Origin: Herbinix sp.
Lineage (GTDB): Bacteria; Bacillota; Clostridia; Lachnospirales; Lachnospiraceae
Assembly (NCBI GenBank): GCA_029240245.1
Contig: JARBTJ010000017.1
Location: 1-62,633 of the forward strand
Reading direction: 5' to 3'
DNA: 62,633 nucleotides
A model generated the notes under the pieces. That model ran no database searches and had not been told where the DNA came from. It was given only the letters and a program-made list of their open reading frames with translations. Shown piece after piece: positions 42,721 to 53,122 of this stretch. The position numbers and the translations under genes are program-made. Each line of letters opens with the position of its first letter. Position 1 is the stretch's first letter.

Positions 42721-45700
42721 GTGACAAAGGTTATAATTAAGGGTGCTATCGTTCTGGTGGCTCTGGCCGTTTTGACAATGTTAGTCATTGTGCTATATCC
42801 AATGATTAATAGAGCGAAGACTGTGACCGAGCCTCAGATTCGAAATCTTACTTTTCGACGTACGGCGTATCAATCAAGTGCTTATAACTTTAATGAGACT
42901 GCTCATTTAATAACGGACGGTATCATAGGAGCTATTGAAGATGAGAAAAAGATGAATTTTGGTTATTCTCATGAGCATGGAAATGATTCAAGATACGGCA
43001 ACGCAAAACGGCTTTTTGATTACGATAGCAGCACAAGCTTTGAATCCTACAACAGGACAACATGGGTGCAGGTCCGTTTACCAAGAAGGGTTGCAGTTGG
43101 GAGCTATCAGCTTACATCATCCTTCCTGGAGGATTGGTTTTCACCCTCCGGCGCTGATCCGAAAGCATGGACGCTGCAGGGATCAAATGACGGTTCGAAC
43201 TTTACGACGATTGATACGCAAAGCGATCAGACTTTTTCCGGAAGAGGTGAGACAAACACCTATGCAATAACCAATCCGGCAGAGAAGTATAACTATTACC
43301 GCTTACAGATCACCGGAGTAAATGGTTCGGACAGAATTCATCTTGCCGATTGGAGTCTGTTGGACGCGGAGGGAAATCAAATACTTATTCCTTATGGTGA
43401 GGATGATTTCGCCAGCTGCTGGATAAGTCAAAGCAATAAAGATGAATGGGTTTATGTAGATTTAGGAGCACAAAGCAAAATTTCATCAGTAAAAATATTC
43501 TGGGGAAGTTCCTTTGCAAAAGCCTACGAAATTCAAGTGTCCGAGGATACGAAGAATTGGGAAACGATAGCAACAGATGATAATGGAACCGGCGGAGAGA
43601 AAGAATTGATCTTCGATGAAAAAGAAACCCGCTATGTACGTCTGCTTTGTAAGGAAACTGCGTCCGAGGAGGATTTAGGCTTCATCGTTCGTGAATTTGA
43701 GGTATACGGTACGAACGATTTAAAGTATGAAGTGGATCAATTACCAGATGCCTCTGAGGATGGAACTTTAGTTTTAACCGGCGGAAATTGGACCATTGAG
43801 AGAGCTTCCGTAGTGGATGCTGTGGCAAATTTAAATGCAGATCCCGAGAAAGCAGATGATTCGGCGGATACCGTCGGTTGTCTGATATCCACGAAGGATT
43901 ATGATTCTAAGAGCTGGCTGCCGGCTGTGGTTCCTGGTACGGTACTTACCTCTTTCATTAAAGCTGGAGCAGTAGCAGATCCCAATTACGGGGATCAACA
44001 GTTTTTAGTATCCGATAGTTTCTTTAAATCTAACTTCTGGTATCGGAATCATTTCGAAATTCCGAAATCCAGAAGGGGAGAAAAGGTTTGGCTTAATTTT
44101 GAAGCAATCAATTATAAGGCAGAAGTTTATTTTAACGGACAGCGTGTAGGTAACATTCTGGGTGGCTTCACCAGAGCCAAATTTGATGTTACACCGTATG
44201 TGGATTTTGGAAAGCAAAATTACCTGGCGGTTCTGATTTATAAGAATACCGATCCCGGTACGCCTTATGTCAGCGGCGAATATGGTCCCGGTACCATGGG
44301 TGGTGTTTTCGGAAATGACGGAAGCATCGGAGCGGATGGACCTACCCATACAGCCAGTGCGGGATGGGACTGGGTGCCTACGGTACGTGGACGTAATATC
44401 GGTATTTACAATGATGTTTTCATTAACTATTCCAAGGATGCACAAATTGTTGATCCATGGATGGTTACTACCTTTGATAAAAATGCAGATGGATCTCTGG
44501 TACTTTCGAAAGCGAATCTGACATTAAAGACGGAAATAAGCAATACGAACAGTGAAGCTGTTACAGCGGTTATAAAAGGAGAGATTTCGGACAGATCAGA
44601 CCTAACCTTTGAAAAGGAAATCGTTCTTGATGCAGGACAGACACAGAAGGTAGCATTTGATTCCATAGTGATGGAAAATCCCGAACTCTGGTGGCCGAAT
44701 ACCTATGGTGATCAGCCTCTGTATTCAGCGACAGTTTCGGTATGGATCAATGGAAAAAAATCCGACAGTAAGAGCTTTCAATTTGGTGTCAGAGAATTCA
44801 CCTATCAGATGGAACCGGGGGATGAAGAAGATCCTAATGGTTATATCAATGGAAATAATTTGGCATTATATTGTAATGGAGCTCTCATCATATGCCGTGG
44901 CGGTAACTGGGGTATGGAAGACATCAACCTGGATGTCAGTGATGAGGAATTTGATGATAAGATAAGATTACATAAAGAAGCGAATTTCACGATGATTCGA
45001 AATTGGGGCGGACAGACCAACGATCCCGGCTTCTACAATGCTTGTGATAAATACGGAATTTTAATCTGGGATGATTTTTTCATGCCCGGTGGCTGGCTCC
45101 ATGTACCGGATGATGTTGATTTATTCTTAGCCAATGCAGAAGATAAAGTCAAAGATTATCGCTCACATCCCTCACTTGCCTTTTACTGCGGTATTAATGA
45201 AACCTGGCCGGAGAAAAGAGCTTTGGAAGACGGTTTCCGTAAAATGACAACGGATTTGGACGGAACGAGACTCTACTTCCCGAATTCCAGATGGGATCCG
45301 GTGGGTCCGGGAGGTCCCTATTCAGCACGAGGACCGAAGTTTTATTTCAAGAGCACAACACCGAAATTAATTACCAGTGAACGTGGATTACCGAATATTC
45401 CGGTAGTAGAAAGTATGAAAGCGATTTTCCCGGAAGCATATCAATTTCCGAAAAATTCCATGTGGTCACTTCATGATATGGCTGATTTCTGGAATTGCGG
45501 TGGCAAACAATATATGCAGGATTGTAGTAGCTACGGCAGTTACTCTAACCTGGAAGAGTTTGTAAGGAATGCTCAGATGGTAGGTTATGAGAATCATAAA
45601 GCTATATTTGAAGCTACTTTTGAGACCGGCAGTTATGGTATGCTTATGTGGATGAGCCAGTCGGTTTGGCCTTCCCTGATTTGGCAGACCTATGATTATT

Positions 45701-47529
45701 TCCATGATGTAAACGGTTCCTATTTCGGTATTAAAACCGGTAATCAACCCATCAATTACATCTGGAACATAGCGAACAATCAAATGGTACTCTATAATAT
45801 GTCTGCAACAGACCAGAAGGGCTTAAATGCTATTGTTGAGCTTTATGACTTAAATGGTAAATTATTATATGCAAAAAATGTTACTAAGGATATGAAGGCA
45901 GGAGCGAAGGAAGAGCTGTTTGAACTTGCTTTTGCTGAAAACTCCACGAAAGTTCAATTGATCAGAACCAGAGTAGAGAATGCTTCGGGTGACGTAATTG
46001 CAGAGGATTTTTATTGGAACAATTATGTAACTTATCAGGATTATACCACCATGGCTGATATGGCGAAGGCTGAAATTACTGCTGAGTATGAATTTGTTGA
46101 AACCAAGGATTCCTCAAATTATTACCGCATTCTTGTGGAGAATAATACAGATAAACCCGCAATTATGATACGTCTAAAGGTTATGAACAGTGAAACCGGT
46201 GAACGAGTACTTCCGGTATTCTATGAGGATAATTATTTCTCATTAATGCCTGGTGAAGTAAAGGAAATTACACTTGATTTTAAAGAGAAGCATTTAAATG
46301 GTGCCGAACCTCGGTTTGAGATGGAAGGCTTCAATGTGGAACCAAGTATAATCACAGAAGGAAAGAAAGCGTTCACCATCGGGAATTTACAGATGGAAAT
46401 CAACGGAATGCTTGCAGGATATGTTCAGACAGGCGAAGCAAATCTTTTTGTTGATATTTATGTAAAAGAAAATACCGATGTAAAAGGCGAATTAATCGCA
46501 GAGCTTTACAAGAATAATGAATTGGTAGATACCAAAATAATGCCGATTAGCACTAAGATTACTTCCGGTGGCAGATTACGAATTACAACGGATTCGATAT
46601 ATGTTCCAGAGGGGAATGCAGAAGACCGGTATACCATGAAAGGCTATGTACGTGATGGTGACAATCTTCTAAAACCTGTGAAAACCTTTGGTAGCCAGGA
46701 AGACTTTATTGCCGCACCACCGGTATTTTTAAAACGGAACCTGGCAGTAGGCTGTAATGTAACGGTAAGTTCCACGGAGGAAAGTGAGAATGTGGCACAG
46801 AATGCAGTGGACGGAAGCATCGGTTCCAGATGGGCATCCCAGTCCGGAAGTGATAATGAATGGCTGCTTGTAGACCTCGGAAACGTCGCTACCTTCAATG
46901 CAATTTCAATCAATTGGGAGGCTGCCTTCGCGAAGGAATACCGGATTGAAATATCGGAGGACGGTGAAAACTTTACTGAAATCGTTCACAAAACCGACGG
47001 TATTGGCGGAATCGGCGGAGAAAAAGAGGATGCTTTTCATTTTTCACCCGTGATCAGTGCCCGCTATATTCGGTGGGTTGGTGTGAAACGCGGAACCGAC
47101 TGGGGTTATTCCATGTACGAATTCTCTGTGTTTACTACCACACAGAAGAGTCTTGCTACGGATGCAATCGTTACGGCAAGCGATTCGGAAAGTCATGAAA
47201 TGTCACCGGACAAAATAGTGGATGGTGAAATGTCGACCCGTTGGGCGGCAAAGGAAGGAAAGGATGACCACTTTGTATTACTTGATTTACAGGAATCAAA
47301 GACTTTTTCGTCCATTGAGCTAACCTGGGAGAATGCATATGGAAAAGAGTATATCCTTCAGACTTCTATGGATGGAGTAAATTATACCGATCTTATTACT
47401 GAGACGAATGGTCATGTCGGAACTATGGTTTATCAGTTTGATCCGGTAACTGCAAAATTTATTAAAGTGCAGATGATCAAACGTGGAACCGATTGGACAT
47501 ATTCCATCTATGAATTAGGTGTATACTAA
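42721..47529 (+). CDS. membrane-anchored GH2 hydrolase with four discoidin-like domains
   Basis: A 1602-residue enzyme, held outside the cell by an N-terminal helix (residues about 5-28). Two F5/8-type (discoidin-like) carbohydrate-binding domains come first (about 45-210 and 220-340). GH2 sandwich-barrel domains follow (about 350-1130): catalytic acid/base Glu827 in FYCGINETWP and probable nucleophile Glu887 in LITSERGLP. Two further F5/8 domains end the protein (about 1345-1478 and 1480-1602), both with SRWAS/TRWAA and WVxDLG-type strands. The barrel is closest in style to exo-beta-glucosaminidase/beta-mannosidase-like GH2. GTG start behind AAAGGGAGGG. Monocistronic. Substrate not determined. 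Confidence 0.87.
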   Translation: MTKVIIKGAIVLVALAVLTMLVIVLYPMINRAKTVTEPQIRNLTFRRTAYQSSAYNFNETAHLITDGIIGAIEDEKKMNFGYSHEHGNDSRYGNAKRLFDYDSSTSFESYNRTTWVQVRLPRRVAVGSYQLTSSFLEDWFSPSGADPKAWTLQGSNDGSNFTTIDTQSDQTFSGRGETNTYAITNPAEKYNYYRLQITGVNGSDRIHLADWSLLDAEGNQILIPYGEDDFASCWISQSNKDEWVYVDLGAQSKISSVKIFWGSSFAKAYEIQVSEDTKNWETIATDDNGTGGEKELIFDEKETRYVRLLCKETASEEDLGFIVREFEVYGTNDLKYEVDQLPDASEDGTLVLTGGNWTIERASVVDAVANLNADPEKADDSADTVGCLISTKDYDSKSWLPAVVPGTVLTSFIKAGAVADPNYGDQQFLVSDSFFKSNFWYRNHFEIPKSRRGEKVWLNFEAINYKAEVYFNGQRVGNILGGFTRAKFDVTPYVDFGKQNYLAVLIYKNTDPGTPYVSGEYGPGTMGGVFGNDGSIGADGPTHTASAGWDWVPTVRGRNIGIYNDVFINYSKDAQIVDPWMVTTFDKNADGSLVLSKANLTLKTEISNTNSEAVTAVIKGEISDRSDLTFEKEIVLDAGQTQKVAFDSIVMENPELWWPNTYGDQPLYSATVSVWINGKKSDSKSFQFGVREFTYQMEPGDEEDPNGYINGNNLALYCNGALIICRGGNWGMEDINLDVSDEEFDDKIRLHKEANFTMIRNWGGQTNDPGFYNACDKYGILIWDDFFMPGGWLHVPDDVDLFLANAEDKVKDYRSHPSLAFYCGINETWPEKRALEDGFRKMTTDLDGTRLYFPNSRWDPVGPGGPYSARGPKFYFKSTTPKLITSERGLPNIPVVESMKAIFPEAYQFPKNSMWSLHDMADFWNCGGKQYMQDCSSYGSYSNLEEFVRNAQMVGYENHKAIFEATFETGSYGMLMWMSQSVWPSLIWQTYDYFHDVNGSYFGIKTGNQPINYIWNIANNQMVLYNMSATDQKGLNAIVELYDLNGKLLYAKNVTKDMKAGAKEELFELAFAENSTKVQLIRTRVENASGDVIAEDFYWNNYVTYQDYTTMADMAKAEITAEYEFVETKDSSNYYRILVENNTDKPAIMIRLKVMNSETGERVLPVFYEDNYFSLMPGEVKEITLDFKEKHLNGAEPRFEMEGFNVEPSIITEGKKAFTIGNLQMEINGMLAGYVQTGEANLFVDIYVKENTDVKGELIAELYKNNELVDTKIMPISTKITSGGRLRITTDSIYVPEGNAEDRYTMKGYVRDGDNLLKPVKTFGSQEDFIAAPPVFLKRNLAVGCNVTVSSTEESENVAQNAVDGSIGSRWASQSGSDNEWLLVDLGNVATFNAISINWEAAFAKEYRIEISEDGENFTEIVHKTDGIGGIGGEKEDAFHFSPVISARYIRWVGVKRGTDWGYSMYEFSVFTTTQKSLATDAIVTASDSESHEMSPDKIVDGEMSTRWAAKEGKDDHFVLLDLQESKTFSSIELTWENAYGKEYILQTSMDGVNYTDLITETNGHVGTMVYQFDPVTAKFIKVQMIKRGTDWTYSIYELGVY

Positions 47530-47582
47530 TCATTATGACCTAGAAGCATGGGATAGGAAGCAGAAATAAATAGAATAAAAAG

Positions 47583-47626
47583 TAGCGGCAGGCATTTTCC
47601 AAGTTAAGGAGAGATGTCTGCCGCTA
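47583..47626. terminator. bidirectional terminator between GH2 and AraC genes
   Basis: TAGCGGCAGGCAT pairs with ATGTCTGCCGCTA (one G-T pair) around 18 bases; it lies between convergent genes. Confidence 0.65.
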
Positions 47627-47679
47627 TTAAGTTATGTTAATACAATATATTATTCATTTGCATAGGGTGTTTCCTTAGC

Positions 47680-48534
47680 CTAACCGATCAGGTAAAGCCT
47701 GCGGTATTCATTCGGGGAAATCTTATAATTCTTTTTAAAATAATAATAAAAGGTACTAATCGCTTCAAAACCGGATTCATTGCTGATATCGAGAATGCTC
47801 AAATCTGAAGTTTGCAGTAGATGAACGGCATGATTAAGTCTTAACGTATATAAATATTCCGGAAAGGAGTAACCGATTTTTCCCGAGAATATACGGGAAA
47901 CCTGAACACGGCTGATTCCTGCGTAATTTGATATATCAGCCAATTGAATTGAATCGAGATAGTGATCTGTTACATAACGGATACACTTAAGAACACTATC
48001 CTCCTCTATAGCATTTTTATTCTCTACTAAATCCATCAAAAGAAAGACATTACAGAGCAGCAGTTGTAAATAGCCTTTTGCCATCCATAACTCTTTGTTG
48101 TTCTGAAAGGTAAAATCATAGCGACTTTGATCGCTGTCCACTTTTAATGTGGTGATAAATTCGAAAAGTGCCAGTACATTCCCTGTGATCTTCTTCGATA
48201 CGGCTTCTTTTTTCAGGTATGGAAAGACCGGATGCATTTCATGGAAAACAGAATAAAAATCATTGAGTAATGAGGTCGGAAAAATAATTAAATGTACCTT
48301 TGAACCAATCGGAGTGTTAAAATCGTGGATTTTATGAGGGAAAATAACTGCAGTTTCATTGCTTATTAATTTCTCGGTTACACCATTAATCGTAATTTCA
48401 ATTTCCCCATCGATGACATATAATAGTTCTACTTGTTCATGAAAATGGGGAGGGAACGTAAGTCCTTCTACATAGGAACAATAGAGTTCATTCTTCTTTG
48501 AGTTGTCATAAAAAGGGATGGAATAGGTTTTCAT
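47680..48534 (-). CDS. AraC-family transcriptional regulator 2
   Basis: A 284-residue regulator with a cupin sensor (FPPHFHEQVELLYVIDGEIEITINGV) and a C-terminal double helix-turn-helix (IQLADISNYAGISRVQVSRIFSGKIGYSFPEYLYTLRLNHAVHLL). It is transcribed divergently from the GH43 gene, 197 bases away, and is the likely regulator of the GH43-GH2 pair. The minus-strand ATG has a GGAGG-type site. Confidence 0.9.
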   Translation of the reverse strand: MKTYSIPFYDNSKKNELYCSYVEGLTFPPHFHEQVELLYVIDGEIEITINGVTEKLISNETAVIFPHKIHDFNTPIGSKVHLIIFPTSLLNDFYSVFHEMHPVFPYLKKEAVSKKITGNVLALFEFITTLKVDSDQSRYDFTFQNNKELWMAKGYLQLLLCNVFLLMDLVENKNAIEEDSVLKCIRYVTDHYLDSIQLADISNYAGISRVQVSRIFSGKIGYSFPEYLYTLRLNHAVHLLQTSDLSILDISNESGFEAISTFYYYFKKNYKISPNEYRRLYLIG

Positions 48535-48731
48535 GCTTTATCCTCCGTTAATCAATGATTGGCTGATTATAGTTTCCATATGATAAGAATATTTTAATGG
48601 ATGCCTGAAATAAATACAATCATTAATGTTAATATTCTAGAATCTTTTTTTTGCGAATGAGAGGAAAGAAGAAAAAGCAGATGCTATAATCAATTTGTAC
48701 AATAAATGAAACTTTTATATTGGAGAAGATT

Positions 48732-49607
48732 ATGAAAACATCAGAAATTATTATCAGAGATCCATTTATTCTAACGTATGAAGGAAAGTATTATATGTAT
48801 GGAACCAGAAGCTTCACTTGCTGGGGAGATAATGCTTATGGCTTTGATGTATATGTTAGTGATAATCTGGAGGATTGGAGTGAACCCGTGGAGGTATTCC
48901 ACAGGGATAAGGATTTTTGGGCAACCAATCATTTCTGGGCACCGGAAGTACATTGTTATGAAGGAGCGTTTTATATGTTTGCTACCTTTGATTCAAAGGA
49001 TCGTTGTAAGGGAACGGCTATATTAAAGGCCGACAATCCTTTGGGACCTTTTGTTCCTCATAGTGAACAGACAATTACGCCGATGGATTGGGAGTGTCTG
49101 GATGGTACTTTATATGTATCACCGGAGGGAACGCCTTACATGGTATTCTGTCATGAATGGATTCAAGTGCAGGACGGACAGGTTTGCAGTGTGGAATTAA
49201 CCAAGGACCTAAAGAAACCGGTTGGCGAGCCCAGGATACTTTTTCGGGCCTCACAGGGTAAACCCTGGATTCGTAACATATCCGTTGATTCCCCGGCGGA
49301 TTGTTATGTTACCGACGGACCGTTCATGCATCGCTTGCAAAATGGTACACTTATGATCTTATGGTCAAGCTTTAGTGAGGAAGGTTATACAGAATCACTT
49401 GCCTATTCCGATAACGGCGATATCACCGGTAACTGGACGGTTAGCCCTGATTTGTTATTCAGCAAGGATGGCGGTCATGGAATGATCTTTCAAACATTTC
49501 ATCATCAATTGATGTTAGCAGTACATTCGCCGAACAACAGTTACCTTGAGCATCCGGTATTCTGTCCAATCGAAGAAAACGGCGACAGTCTCGTACGTAA
49601 TGTGTAA
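48732..49607 (+). CDS. GH43-type five-bladed propeller hydrolase
   Basis: A 291-residue cytoplasmic protein with the GH43 five-bladed propeller pattern. The general base is the Asp in IIIRDPFIL (D10). The middle aspartate is probably in CLDGTLYV. Where most GH43 enzymes have the acidic EGP, this one has VTDGPFMHR, so Asp may replace the catalytic Glu, as in a subgroup of annotated family 43 proteins. Each blade repeats YYMYGTRS/FYMFATF-like strands. I start it at ATG 48732 after GGAGAAG; TTG 48720 is also open. TATAAT is at 48685-48690. The adjacent GH2 gene follows 152 bases later. Confidence 0.85.
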   Translation: MKTSEIIIRDPFILTYEGKYYMYGTRSFTCWGDNAYGFDVYVSDNLEDWSEPVEVFHRDKDFWATNHFWAPEVHCYEGAFYMFATFDSKDRCKGTAILKADNPLGPFVPHSEQTITPMDWECLDGTLYVSPEGTPYMVFCHEWIQVQDGQVCSVELTKDLKKPVGEPRILFRASQGKPWIRNISVDSPADCYVTDGPFMHRLQNGTLMILWSSFSEEGYTESLAYSDNGDITGNWTVSPDLLFSKDGGHGMIFQTFHHQLMLAVHSPNNSYLEHPVFCPIEENGDSLVRNV

Positions 49608-49759
49608 GCAACAAGGTAGAAGGGGTTTGTGGTTAGTGCACACACAGCCTTTTCCTATGACAGATGAATCAACAAAGGAGTGACTCTCAAATCAATTTTA
49701 TAGCAAATACCGTCTTTAATGAGATAAAAACTATATGTCTGCAAGGGGTGAATGAAAAC

Positions 49760-52700
49760 ATGAAAAACCATATAAAGATTATTATTGTTGTTGGTTTATT
49801 GCTGATAGCAGCAGCTTCTTTTGCTTTGGTATTTAAAATGTTTAACAAAAGGACAGATAAAGAACCGGAAGCTGATCGTATCACAATCAATCTGGGGGAG
49901 ACGCCCTGGAAGTTTATGAAATCGGATCTTGATCCGGAACAAGCCAAGCAAGTTGACTATGTTGACAGTGCCTGGCAGAATGTGGGTGTACCCCATTGTT
50001 ATAATGATATGGATACCTTCACGAATACGAAAAATATTACCATGTTCAAGGGTACCGTATGGTACAGAAAGCATTTTACCATCGATGAAAAATACAAAGG
50101 CCAAAAAGTATTTCTTGAGTTTCAGGGGGTAAATATTGGCGCTACCGTATACGTTAACGGTGTATTCCAACCCGGTATCACGGAGCTAAGTCAACCCGAG
50201 GAGGTGACCCATGTTGGTGGTTTCCTTCCATTTACTCTGGATGTTACCGATCATTTAAAATATGGTGAAGAAAACGTGATTGCAGTTCGCGTCTCCAATG
50301 CCTCCGGAACCTTTTTCACCTGGCCGAACTTCGGTACAAAAAATGATTTCGGTATGGGTTACGGTGGTATTGTTAGTCCGGTTTATATGCACATTACCGA
50401 TAAGGTACATATTCCATCCAATGTATATTATCCGATGAAAAAATGGGGAACTTATGTTGCAACTATTTCGGCAGATGATGAGAGTGCTGAAATTCGTATG
50501 CAGACGAACGTAGAAAATGAGGATTCTGTTGCGAAGGATGTTACTTTGGTAACACAGGTAGTGGATGCTGATCATAATACGGTTCTCACAATAACAGAGA
50601 CGAAAAACATTCAACCGAATAGTATCGTAATGTTTGACCAGACAGGAACCATAGAAAATCCGATCCTCTGGTATCCGAATGCCAGTATTTACGGAAAGCC
50701 ATATCTGTATAAGGTTCAAAGCCTGGTACAGGTGGAGGGCGAAACGGTAGACAGCTATGAATCTCCGCTTGGAATCCGGACAATTACCTGGGATGATGAT
50801 TATTGCTATATTAACGGAAAGAAACATTTATTAAATGGTTTTGGTAATCGTAATACCTATCCGGCACTCGGGTCAGCGGTTCCTACAGAACTACAATGGA
50901 GAGATATCGAACTGATTGCTGAGGCAGGTGGTAATACGTTAAGAATCGGTCATGTACCTGCAACACCTGAAACAGTTGCAGCCTGCGATGCTTATGGTAT
51001 CTTATTGATAGAAATCAGCGGAGATGATGAATGGTCCATTCATGATGAACCTGCGAATACCTATAAGCGGGAATATGACAGGGATATGATTATCCGTGAC
51101 CGTAATCATCCTTCTATTGCGGTTTGGGAAGCAAACAATGGTATGGCGAACAATGGTGTAAATATTTCTCCGAAATCCACTTACGAAACGGTAAATGAAT
51201 GGGATTATCTTGCGCCTCGTATCGTTCACAGCCGTGATAAGACAGATTTTAAGCCCACCGATTCCAAGCTTATGATCGGTTATACCAACTGGTATTCTAA
51301 AGTAGAGGGTTCACCGACAATGAACATGGAATCCTATGGTGCCTTCTTCAGTGATGAGAAATTAGATAGATGCATCGCAAGATTTGATTATGCAAATGAA
51401 AAAGATTTTTCCGAATGGTACATTAATGAATGGAAAAAGGAAATTGCGAACAAAGCCTGTGGATTTATTGACTGGATGTTAGTTGAGACCTGGGGTGAAG
51501 GCTACACCAAATATATGAATGGAGTCAGAAATCAGAAATCACTGGGATCTTCGGCGATGGATGGAAATCGTATTCCCAAATTAAAGTATAATATCTGGAA
51601 GAATGCAGTTTGGATGCCCTATGAGCTACAACCGGGAGTTACACTTCAAAGCCATTGGAACTACGAACCGGGAATAAAAACAGTGGATGCCTGGAGTAAC
51701 TGTCCGAGCGTGGAATTATTCCTAAATGGTGTTAGTATGGGTGTAAAATATCCCGATGAATACAAGAGATGCATATGGTCCGGTATCGAGTGGGAAAGCG
51801 GTACCCTTAAGGTAGTCGGTTATGATGCTGAGGGCAAGGAGGTATGCTCCGACGAGAGAGTAACCGCCGGCGAACCTCACCACATTGAACTTAGTGTTCA
51901 ATCGATGCTGACAAAACCGAATGGTGAGACCTTTGAGCTAACCGCTAATGGCTCAGATGCAGCAATTATAGTAGCAAAAGTTGTGGATAAAGACGGAAAT
52001 TGGTGTCCTTTAGCGGATAACACCTTGCGGTTTTCAATAAGCGGACCTGCAAATTACCGCGGCTCCTATAACTTCTATGTTGATGAAACGCAACCGGTGA
52101 ATTATCATGCACCCGGTGATCCGGAGCTACAGGCAGAAGGTGGATTAATGAAGGTTGCAGTGCGTACCGGCTTTACCGCAGGGACTGTAACAGTCACAGC
52201 TACTGCTGACGGACTGGAAGCCGGAACAGCTACCTTTAAGACGGTTGCACCGGATAATAAATTAAACGCAAGTATTCCGACCTTTAACTTTAACGGATCT
52301 TCCCTTGGTGATAATGTGGAAGCAACACTTCCGGAAGGCGAACATAATTTCTGGGCAACTTATCAGAATAATACGAATAAAAAGCAGAATACTGTATTTC
52401 GTGTTGTACTTAAAAAAGGGGAAGAGGTTTTATCGGAGTCTAAAATAGAAAAGACATTTGAACCATTTGAGGAATATCGTTTTGAAGAAGTAATCAATAT
52501 TCCTGAAATTCAAGAAGGTTCTAATGTACAGGTGAATCTCTTGCTTGGTGATTCTAAGGATGCAGGAAATCTCTTATATGGTGAAATCGAGCAGAGAATT
52601 AAAAATGTAAATCCGGTAATATCCATGAATGATACCAATACGGAACCCGGTGTTACTAATATTCAATACCAAGGAGACTGGGGCTATAGTTCGAATGAAA

Positions 52701-53014
52701 TGTGTTATATGAGTGATAATCACTGGACGTCGGATAAGGATAAGATGTGTGTTTTAACCTTTGAGGGAATACAGGCTTCCTATTATGGAGCACCCGGTAA
52801 AATCAATGGTATTGCAGCAATATCCGTCGATGGTGGTGAAGAAGTAATGGTGGATTTATATTCACCTACTCTGTCTCCAAGTACGATAATGTACACTACT
52901 CCGGTACTTGAGGCGGGAATACATACACTTACGATCAGAGTAACCGGAGATAAACATCCTGCTTCTGAATATTACTATATTAACATCGACCGATTTGATA
53001 TACGAATAAGGTAA
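49760..53014 (+). CDS. membrane-anchored GH2 hydrolase with DUF4982/Ig-like and C-terminal accessory domains
   Basis: A 1084-residue enzyme with an N-terminal membrane anchor (about residues 5-27). The start is ATG 49760, ten bases behind AAGGGG; the frame extends to 49664. Order of parts: sugar-binding sandwich (TVWYRKHFTIDEKYKGQKV), linking sandwich, TIM barrel, DUF4982-like, Ig-like (about 710-830) and a C-terminal beta domain. The usual GH2 acid/base motif N-E is not plain: after RDRNHPSIAVWE the sequence continues ANNG. The candidate nucleophile region is SPTMNMESYGAF. It is probably a beta-galactosidase-like enzyme of a divergent subgroup. A strong terminator follows. Confidence 0.82.
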   Translation: MKNHIKIIIVVGLLLIAAASFALVFKMFNKRTDKEPEADRITINLGETPWKFMKSDLDPEQAKQVDYVDSAWQNVGVPHCYNDMDTFTNTKNITMFKGTVWYRKHFTIDEKYKGQKVFLEFQGVNIGATVYVNGVFQPGITELSQPEEVTHVGGFLPFTLDVTDHLKYGEENVIAVRVSNASGTFFTWPNFGTKNDFGMGYGGIVSPVYMHITDKVHIPSNVYYPMKKWGTYVATISADDESAEIRMQTNVENEDSVAKDVTLVTQVVDADHNTVLTITETKNIQPNSIVMFDQTGTIENPILWYPNASIYGKPYLYKVQSLVQVEGETVDSYESPLGIRTITWDDDYCYINGKKHLLNGFGNRNTYPALGSAVPTELQWRDIELIAEAGGNTLRIGHVPATPETVAACDAYGILLIEISGDDEWSIHDEPANTYKREYDRDMIIRDRNHPSIAVWEANNGMANNGVNISPKSTYETVNEWDYLAPRIVHSRDKTDFKPTDSKLMIGYTNWYSKVEGSPTMNMESYGAFFSDEKLDRCIARFDYANEKDFSEWYINEWKKEIANKACGFIDWMLVETWGEGYTKYMNGVRNQKSLGSSAMDGNRIPKLKYNIWKNAVWMPYELQPGVTLQSHWNYEPGIKTVDAWSNCPSVELFLNGVSMGVKYPDEYKRCIWSGIEWESGTLKVVGYDAEGKEVCSDERVTAGEPHHIELSVQSMLTKPNGETFELTANGSDAAIIVAKVVDKDGNWCPLADNTLRFSISGPANYRGSYNFYVDETQPVNYHAPGDPELQAEGGLMKVAVRTGFTAGTVTVTATADGLEAGTATFKTVAPDNKLNASIPTFNFNGSSLGDNVEATLPEGEHNFWATYQNNTNKKQNTVFRVVLKKGEEVLSESKIEKTFEPFEEYRFEEVINIPEIQEGSNVQVNLLLGDSKDAGNLLYGEIEQRIKNVNPVISMNDTNTEPGVTNIQYQGDWGYSSNEMCYMSDNHWTSDKDKMCVLTFEGIQASYYGAPGKINGIAAISVDGGEEVMVDLYSPTLSPSTIMYTTPVLEAGIHTLTIRVTGDKHPASEYYYINIDRFDIRIR

Positions 53015-53049
53015 ACTACTACTTCCTCCCAAAGGAAAGTTTAATAAGG

Positions 53050-53085
53050 ACCCCTGTTCTCAATAAAAGGAGAGCAGGGGTTTTT
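53050..53085 (+). terminator. strong terminator after the second GH2 gene
   Basis: ACCCCTGTTCTC pairs with GAGAGCAGGGGT around an 8-base loop, followed by TTTTTG. Confidence 0.85.
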
Positions 53086-53122
53086 GTTTGTTATGCCAGC
53101 CCAAATCATAGTAGGAGAAGCT

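Noticed and set aside
44005..44445. 146-codon minus-strand frame inside the first GH2 gene
   Set aside because: A shadow of the GH2 reading frame with no start signal or recognisable domain.
50255..50827. 190-codon minus-strand frame inside the second GH2 gene
   Set aside because: It is antisense to a well-supported enzyme, with Cys/Tyr/His-rich composition typical of shadow frames and no ribosome site.
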